From Ricordea florida (taxonomy: Eukaryota; Cnidaria; Anthozoa; Corallimorpharia; Ricordeidae): 64,000 bases of DNA. The notes under the pieces are model-generated. The model ran no database searches, was not told the origin of the DNA, and worked only from the letters and a program-made list of their open reading frames with translations. Positions 56,896 through 64,000 of the stretch are shown piece by piece (position 1 is the first letter of the stretch; the number at the start of each line of letters is the position of its first letter). The stretch is taken from assembly GCA_949710005.1 (NCBI GenBank), contig OX453273.1:301001-365000 (forward strand), in the 5' to 3' direction. The translations under genes and the position numbers were made by a program.

Positions 56896-57080
56896 TATAT
56901 AGACAAAAGCTGTCTCATTTTCAAAGAAACTGTTTTCTGTCACTTCTTGTTCCGATCGCATGGTCAGGTGTGTTTCGGTTCAGTGAACATGACCTTGAAT
57001 GACCTCTTGCGCGCGCAAGCGGATATTGAAAAACTTGTCAGTTTTTCTTTTTTAGGGCTAAAAAGGACATATAATAAACA

Positions 57081-57225
57081 ACTTATTAACCTCCTCTGTT
57101 CGGTCATTAAAAGGAAATCTCAGACCTCGGCCTTGATTGTATTGACCGAGCGATAGCGAGGTCAATACATCAAAGCCTCGGTCCGAGATTTCCCTGTATA
57201 TGACCTCAACTCTCGGTTAATAAGT
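57081..57225. repeat. Foldback MITE, about 66-bp arms
   Basis: ACTTATTAACCTCCTCTG at 57081 is mirrored by CTCGGTTAATAAGT ending at 57225; the inner arms GGAAATCTCAGACCTCGG / CCTCGGTCCGAGATTTCC pair as well. Confidence 0.75.
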
Positions 57226-58080
57226 AGTGTGTACATATTGATTTTCGTAGTATAGGTTAATTCGTTTTAGTTTTTAGGCTTTTCACAGGTGAAGAGCCAC
57301 TCTGTGGATATATTGTGAAGTCTCGGTACTTTAGGGATAAGGGATAACTGCCAGCGGAATATTAGGGATAAGGGATGACTTGATCCCCCTAAAAGGGCCT
57401 CTTTCTAGAAATTCTCGTGAATTTCGGAACGTTTACAGACGCGATAACTCAGGAGTACCAAACGAGCCGCTCCTCAAAAATAAGTGCTCTTCACCGTTTT
57501 ATTCCTGGCGTGCACTCTTATACAAAACAGTTTTGCTTGCTGATTTTTTGGTTCTGAAGAGTGGATAAGTTTTTCTCACGGTCGTAAACGATTAACCATA
57601 AATCGATTTGCAGACTTTAATAGATCATTTCAGGCAAAAGCGGTTCAATTGAAAAAAAATTTGTTGGGTACTCCTGATAACTCACATTGTAGTTGGGCAA
57701 AGAGGACCGTTTCTGCTCATCAAACTTCGCAAAAGAAGACAACTCTCTATCTTAAAAAACATGTCGAAAGCACAGGGTTTTTAGTTTCTGTGTAATCTTT
57801 TCATTGAGATTGGCTTTTCGGGCCCAAAGAGTCAGTTTTCGGTGCTTCTCAGGGTGCTCTGCTTTGGCATAATCCGGATTTGGATTAGTGATCTAAGAGT
57901 ACACGCCATCAAAGGAAACGAAAAATCCACGCTGAACAAGGAGTCATCGGTTCCTTTGATGGGGCTTGATCTGGGTGACCTCGAATCAGAAATGTAGATC
58001 CGGATATTACCAAAGGACTCTCTCTAGTCCGAATACACGCCTGATATGAGCAGGGGACTGAGTCTAGTTGATATGTTTGT
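57226..58080. other. Upstream region of CHMP2A, no gene recognised
   Basis: No recognisable protein similarity. Contains short inverted words (for example AGGGATAAGGGAT twice near 57330-57375). Confidence 0.4.
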
Positions 58081-58092
58081 CCGTGACGGCAA

Positions 58093-58100
58093 TGACGTCA
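58093..58100 (+). promoter_or_regulatory. CRE-like site TGACGTCA upstream of CHMP2A
   Basis: A palindromic TGACGTCA lies about 150 bases before the ATG, with a half-like TGACGTTA at 58122-58129. Consistent with a CREB/ATF-site promoter; activity not shown. Confidence 0.45.
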
Positions 58101-58245
58101 GTATATTGAGCCCGCGTAAAAGGTGACGTTAAGTTTTATTTTGGGGAGAGCTGCAAAACATAGTACTAGGAAAGTAATAGAAGGAGGAACTTAGGAAATC
58201 CGTCTAAAACGAAGAAAAAATCACCTGCAAGAAAGTAAGAGCATC

Positions 58246-61200
58246 ATGGAGTTTTTGTTTGGAAAGAAGAAAACTCCCGAAGAAATGCTCAAGCAGAATC
58301 AGCGAGCTCTGAATAGGGCGATTAGGTTTGTAGGTTTCTGTATTATGAAACAACTTTTAAATGCTCTCCACCTGATCGAGCAAAGCTGTATTGAAACTAA
58401 CTGAGTCCTTCCATCCTACTGGATTTTTACATGTTAGTTAGCCCGTTGCTGGTTTTCTGAAAGCCATAGTTGCAACCAGCTTCGCACTACATGGTAAAAA
58501 GTAGATGGATCTCCTGAAAATTGTAATGGACAGTTTGCGGTTTGTTAGCAACTATTTTGATAGCTATATAGTTTGTAGCTGACCGAGGAAAGCTAGTAGC
58601 ATTTTAAAAATGGAGCTGATATGTGGTATGGAAAGTACAATTGTTTGGTGTAGAATAGAGTATCATTTACTGTATGCAAACTTGGTCATGCGATATTGAA
58701 AAGTGTACATATTTCTGGTTTGTATGTTGAGACTGTTTTTCAGTTTAGGCTACAAAAATTGCGGCTTAAGTTAAGGCGAATGGTCCTAGGGTGACGCACT
58801 CAGATCCTAAAAGGCAATGAGATACAAGTTTTTTTTCCCTTAGGAACAGGAAAATAGTTCTGATCCTATGAACTGTAAAACAAAGCCAATTTTAGAAAGC
58901 GTTGAGGGGTGATGTTAGAAATAAACTTCTGCAAACAGACCTAAAGTGAAAAAGATAAAACCGTAGTATCTTTGTGTGTTCCTAATAGCAAGGAATCTTT
59001 GATCGATTTTAGCTTGTTACAGTGTAGATATAAGACAGAATCTGTGTAATATTTGATGTATTTCTGTTAGATTTGTTAGGGTGCATTTCTTTAGTGGGGT
59101 CTGGATCAGGATTTGTGATTGGAGATCACTCAGTTCAACAACCATCCATTTATTTGCCACATTAAAAGAGTTTTACAAAAACAAAAAAAAAACAAACGAA
59201 AAAAAACAGAATGAAGTCACTGCTGATCAGGCAAAAAACTACTCAGAATAGTATAAAGTAAATGAGCTGAGTAGTTTCATTAACTTACATTTCTGGGTCA
59301 TAACAAGCAAAGGAAAGAGAGAAAAAAAGAAAAGAAAAGAAAAAGGAGAAAGTAGAGAGAAACAGTACCAAATTGTAGTAAAGTATTTATCAGTTATTAT
59401 TTTTGAAAAATAATGTGCTAAAAATAAATTGAGAATATGAAGCTAGCATTAAATGTAATAATATAGGAGTTTGCACTTCATTGCTTGGTTAAATAAACAC
59501 AGAGAACTACTTTTCAATTCTTCATCCAGATTATTCCAAACAGAGGGACAAATGAAATGTAACTTAAATTTACCATAATTAGTTCTAACAAGATCAATAT
59601 AATACGTGGATTTTTGATACTAGCCTAGTATTATGATTGTGCTTTGATGATATGCATGAAAAAAAGTTGTCAAAAGCCTGAGGTGCATTAAGTGAATCCA
59701 TGGATCTACTCCATGAATCTACTCCATGAATCTACTCTGGACATGGATTCCTCAGTTCATAAAATGCACCATGGTCTGAGTGATCTCAGGTCTTCTATTC
59801 CATTGCAGATCTTACATTTACCAGAGTAACAACTGTTAGTTTTCTTACATTTTGATGGATTTCTTGTGGCTTTTGCAGAGATCTTGACAGAGAACGTGCC
59901 AAGTTAGAGCAACAAGAAAAGAAAGTCATCGCTGATATCAAGAAAATGGCTAAGGCAGGTCAGATGGTAAGTTGGTGCATTGTGGATCTGACTCTGGCAT
60001 CTGGTTTCTATTTAATAGAATGTGTTTATCATGGGTAGCCACCTCTGTCTCATAACAGCTACATGTAGCAATTAAGGCCCTGTTCAAACAATAAGAATCG
60101 CTAAATGCAATTTACATTGGCTGGCTCTGGGAGTGGGTAAGATAAAGCAAATCTTGAGTTCTGATTGGCTACCCTAGTAGGCAAGATGATCCTGTTTGCC
60201 CATTCAAGATTCCCTGCAATGTCATTTGTGTGAAATAGAACAAAGCACAATAGCCATATGATAAATCTTTTATTGACCAAGCTCATTCTATCAAGATGGC
60301 TGCATATTGGCCTTGTTCTTTTTGTGTTTTTATTGCAAAGATTAGACATTGTTAGTTTGATTTACTTTCAGTGTTTGACAAAGGCTTTTTAATGACCTGG
60401 CTCTTTACTCTCTAGGATGCTGTCAAAATAATGGCCAAAGATCTTGTCAGAACCAGAAGATATGTAAAAAAGTTTATTATGATGAGAGCAAACATTCAAG
60501 CTGTATCACTGAAAGTTCAGGTGAGTTATACTGTAATGCATTACTGGCCTAGTGCGAGGTCAAGGTGGCTGGATATTAGCCAAATGCTTTGCTTGCATTT
60601 TTATTTCAAACAAGATGAAGTTGAGGTCAATAAAAATGCAAAAAAGTACTTGGCCAATAGCTGGCCATCTGCACCAAACAATCTTGTTCAATAAAGGGTT
60701 TATTGTATGACCAAATCATTACACCAACTAGATTAAAAGATGACTTGTTTACGTTCAAGCACCCTGAAGAAAATCGTGTTAATGGGCTTGATGTTTCCTG
60801 TTTTGTGACCCCATTGCTGTAAAGACTGCCAGAAAATGGCATTGTTTTCTTGTTGAAAATAAATTTGAGGAGTTTATAAATTATAAAAGCTGGCTTCAAG
60901 ACTTGTATTGTTTAATGGGACAAAGAAGGCAATCCTGAGTGGCAAAGAATGATAGTTCAATCAAAATTCAGGGTTCTCCTCCTCTTGCCTGATTGCAGAA
61001 GTCTATTGTTGAAAGGGCTGTACCTACTTTCTGTAGAAAAAAAAGTACATGATTATTCACATTGGACTTTTAGTGTTTAGTGTGTTTGTTTTCTGTGCAT
61101 TTAATGCTAATGCTTATCTTGCAGACTCTCAGATCTAACAATGCAATGGCACAAGCAATGAAAGGAGTAGCAAAGGTATGCGTGCCATTTGGGTTTTTCC

Positions 61201-62077
61201 TTCCCCTCTTGCTTTCACACCTGATCACATGTGTTAGCACTTGGCTACAGTGTATGCACAAGTTGTGGTTCAGTTTTTTCCTTGGCTTAAATTAACTGAG
61301 CATGATACTGGCTTTTTTTCTCAGATATTGATATCAGTACTGTGATTTTGCTGGACCAAAGTCAAATAAAAAATTTCAATTTATGAACCAGAATACTGTT
61401 TAGGCTGGCACACTGTGAGGAACTGTACACAATTACACTCATAGCTCAGTCTTGAGACCACACAGTCCTTTCAGTTTCTTGTCCACTGTTGGCTGCCAGG
61501 ATGAGATTGCAGCATGCATTCAAGAGCATCAATACTTTTCGCTAGTATCAACATTTTCCAATTTGACCATGGTATCAAATATTTGGTATCACTGTTGTCC
61601 CATCCTTATTAAACATTAATTGTAATTTGTTGACTCTTCAGCTGTATAAGCAAAATAGAAAGTGATTGCTTTTTGTAACCAGATACATAGACTGAAAGGA
61701 TTTTGAGGGAATTCTTTACTACATGTACTACTTTAAAATCTCTACACAAATAAACATACATGTAGGAATTGCAATAGACAAAACACATTCTAGTATTTTG
61801 GAACATTTAGAATTACTGATAGAAGCTGCTGCTGATTGCAAAAGAATTATGAATAGTTAAAAGTGAAAGAGAATGGTTGGGTGAGAGTTTCACCGTTTTC
61901 TGCTGCACTGTGGCATTCTTTTTATGTAATGCTGAAAATCGTACCAAATATGTTTTTATTATTTATAAATTAATTGTTATTCATAAATTCCTATTTCTGT
62001 CACAGGCCATGGGAAACATGAACAAGCAATTAAAACTTCCACAGATACAGAAAATAATGATGGAGTTTGAAAAACAG
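58246..62077 (+). CDS. CHMP2A: CHMP2A, ESCRT-III subunit, first five coding exons
   Basis: Exons 58246-58325, 59879-59966, 60416-60520, 61125-61175 and 62006-62077 splice in phase (GT-AG). They encode MEFLFGKKKTPEEMLKQNQR, LDRERAKLEQQEKKVIADIK, MAKDLVRTRRYVKKFIMMRA, RSNNAMAQAMKGVAK and MGNMNKQLKLPQIQKIMMEF. This matches the N-terminal ESCRT-III core helices of CHMP2A almost residue for residue. CHMP2A polymerises on membranes with other ESCRT-III subunits and recruits the ATPase VPS4 for scission in endosome sorting, cytokinesis and repair. 132 residues of about 220 are present; the C-terminal helices and the VPS4-binding motif were not found before base 64000, so the gene probably runs off the window. 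The start is fixed by the conserved LFGKKKTPEE start. Confidence 0.95.
59400..59690 (-). pseudogene. CR1/L2-like non-LTR 3' tail in CHMP2A intron 1
   Basis: The minus strand reads HNHNTRLVSKIHVLYDLVRT and NYGKFKLHFICPSVWNNLDE, the usual C-terminal end of CR1/L2-type reverse transcriptases. 5'-truncated and antisense to the gene. Confidence 0.7.
60115..60345. repeat. Composite repeat related to 3181-3665
   Basis: It carries a GGGTAAGAT/GGCAAGATGATCC block around GATTGGCTACCC and then one arm of the foldback family (TTGACCAAGCTCATTC, TCAAGATGGCTGCATATTGG). Confidence 0.5.
60548..60693. repeat. Foldback MITE, second copy of the 3181-3330 family
   Basis: GCGAGGTCAAGGTGGCTGG on the left and its imperfect inverse on the right (GGCCAATAGCTGGCCATC, CTTGTTCAATAAAGGG). 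More diverged than the copy at 3181. Confidence 0.65.
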
Positions 62078-62889
62078 GTACAGTGTATGTGCATTATTAC
62101 AATCTACTGGTAATACTATTGAAATAGCCCCAGCAATTACTCCAGTTTAGTGTAAGAAAGAGGGTGAAGAGCATCATTAATTCAGATCAAAAACTACCTG
62201 ACACTAATAGCACCCCCCCACCCCCCACAAAAAATGAGAGAGAGAAAAAAAATCACTTAGACAAAAAATCAACTCAAAATATTAGGCTATAAACTATAAA
62301 CAACCTTTCAACAATGATTGCTTATCTTGATGTTGTCTTATCACAAATCTCTTTTATTTTGATACCAAGAAACAGTCAGTACCTAGTAAAATCCAACTAT
62401 GCAAAAACTACATTAATTTCCAAGATTTCTCACCCAAAATTACATGTATCCCAGAATATTTTATTGTAAGTCCTAAACCCAAAAACACCTCTGCATCTGC
62501 TGTCATTTTTAATGCTAAGGAAACCCAGAAATGGTGACCACCAGGAACATGTATGTCAAACATTTTTTCACTTAAATCTTGTTGCAGTCTGAGATTAAAA
62601 ATTCGGCTGTGAATAATTTCAATCCTCCTCATCGTTGGCTTAACAGCATTGATTTTGTAACGTCATTTGAAGTCATTTTATTGCATCTATTTTGATCTGT
62701 TTATTACTAGGCTAGCTTGCAAATAGCTTAGAGCTGATTGTGGCAAGCCAGGCAGTTAACAAATAACTTAAGACAATTTTATACAATAAGTATATATTCA
62801 CATACAATAACATAATTATAGACATTACTGTTCGTGCTTTCAAAATATCTATTTGAAGGAGTAATATGTAAAGGGGAAAACTACAGACT

Positions 62890-64000
62890 AAACATAATTA
62901 CAGTTATTAGTTTAATCTTTCATCTTATTAATTAGAGTATCTATGTCAACATAGAAGTTTTCAGTTTCTAGAATTTCTATTAGTTTTGATCTAATGGACT
63001 TTTTGAAAAAGTTGTTAGATGGGTTTTTGAGACTAGTTGGTATCCTATTCCAGATTTTAATGCCAACACATGAAAAGGCTTTACTTTGAACAATAAGTGC
63101 AGATTTGTAGTTCAAAAATGCTCAGACATTGATGAGCATGTGCTGTAAAAGTGAACGCTTGTATTTTTGGAAATCAAGTTTGAAATGTTAATTGGTGCAG
63201 AACTGGTATTGATGTTGTACATTAAATTTAATTTAGTAATTTTTTTATAATACTGGAATTCTAGTGGTAGAAGCTTTCCTTCAAGAAAAGGGGTATTGCC
63301 TACTCCCTTATTGGAGTGAAGTAAATAAGATGGAGTATACATTTTTGAAGGACAGGAATTTTATTTAACAAGGTCTTAGATGCAGTTCCCCAAGAAGTTA
63401 ATCCAACGTTATATAAGGTGCAATTAGGGACTTAGAAATATCAAGAAGGGTTCGATTAAGAAGGATGTGTCTTAACTTCGCAATTAGACCAACAGTTTTG
63501 CTTATTTCTGTTGTTAAGGTATAGATATGGTTTTTCCAACTTAAATTTTCATAAATAACCAAAGATATTTAATAAAGTTCTTATGTTCAAGGGTAACAAT
63601 TTCATATTTTCTTCAGTACAATCAAAAATATTAGTTTGTGGCAGATAATTAAGTCTTTTTTGGCATGGGCAGAAAAGTTTGATTTCTTTCTGTTAAGTGT
63701 AAGTTTATTTGCAGTTAGCCAATTAAAATTAATAAGTTGTTCAATTCAATATTTACAATTAATTCTAATGTCTTGAGATTTTCGTGAGAGTAAAGGACAT
63801 TAGTATCATCTGCAAAAAGGAAAAATGTTAGGTTTTTTAGAGCAATATTGAATATCGTTGACATATAGCAAAAGGAAGAGCGGCCCTAGAATGGACCCTT
63901 GGCATACACCACAGCTAAGTACTTTTTTATCCAAGATATAAGAGTTAATCTCAGTTGTGAGAAAAACCATTGATTGACAATTCCTCAAAAGCCATTTAAG
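62890..64000 (-). pseudogene. Non-LTR retrotransposon (CR1/L2-like), RT to 3' end, runs off the window
   Basis: The minus strand reads VLSCGVCQGSILGPLFLLLY and VNDI (RT, 63930-63845), ADDTNVLYSH (active-site ADD near 63810), LSWKNHIYTLTTEISKTVG and later SKAFSCVGIKIWNRIPTSL with a SLKNPSNNFFKKSIRSKL tail. Frameshifts and stops break it. It is antisense to CHMP2A, in the intron after exon 5. Confidence 0.8.

Noticed and set aside
56547-56924. 125- and 109-codon minus-strand frames
   Set aside because: Antisense of the non-LTR reverse transcriptase tail.
1-64000. tRNA and rRNA genes
   Set aside because: I looked for B-box-like GGTTCGA/GGTTCAA words with paired stems and for rRNA signatures; none was convincing by eye.

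Overview
The window is AT-rich, intron-rich animal DNA. The gene models (GT-AG introns, receptor guanylyl cyclase, ESCRT-III, SCP phosphatase) and the repeat families (Penelope-like, CR1/Jockey-like, THAP-DDE, hAT, Ty3/gypsy and many foldback MITEs) suggest a cnidarian, most likely an anthozoan such as a coral or sea anemone. That placement is inference; no phylogeny was run.

Three cellular genes can be reconstructed exon by exon. (1) 682-2932, minus: the 5' part of a CTD small phosphatase (SCP/CTDSP family); its 3' exons lie left of base 1. (2) 4955-40012, minus: a complete 20-coding-exon receptor guanylyl cyclase of 1050 aa with signal peptide, ANF-type ligand-binding ectodomain, one membrane segment, pseudokinase domain, dimerisation coiled coil and class III cyclase domain. 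All splice phases agree from start to stop. (3) 58246-62077, plus: the first five coding exons of CHMP2A (ESCRT-III); the rest lies beyond base 64000 or was not seen.

Most of the remainder is mobile DNA. The 17-kb cyclase intron at 16833-33943 is filled by a giant inverted repeat (about 17.37-33.41 kb). Its left arm carries a nearly intact Ty3/gypsy retrotransposon at 20164-24749. Its right arm carries younger insertions (a Penelope-like tail with a hammerhead-like motif and two MITEs), two of which have clear empty sites in the other arm. Another cyclase intron holds a near-perfect 720-bp palindrome with a hammerhead ribozyme motif. The 18-kb gap between the cyclase and CHMP2A holds a THAP-DDE transposon, decayed non-LTR elements, and two inverted hAT copies whose swapped 8-bp target duplications record an inversion of the DNA between them.

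The cellular genes do not form an operon or an obvious joint pathway. They act separately: phosphatase signalling at RNA polymerase II or related substrates, cGMP signalling at the cell surface, and membrane scission. I found no CRISPR array, rRNA, tRNA or bacterial-type system. The most distinctive biology is in the repeat architecture: self-cleaving-ribozyme retroelements, foldback elements, and the inversion at the hAT pair.
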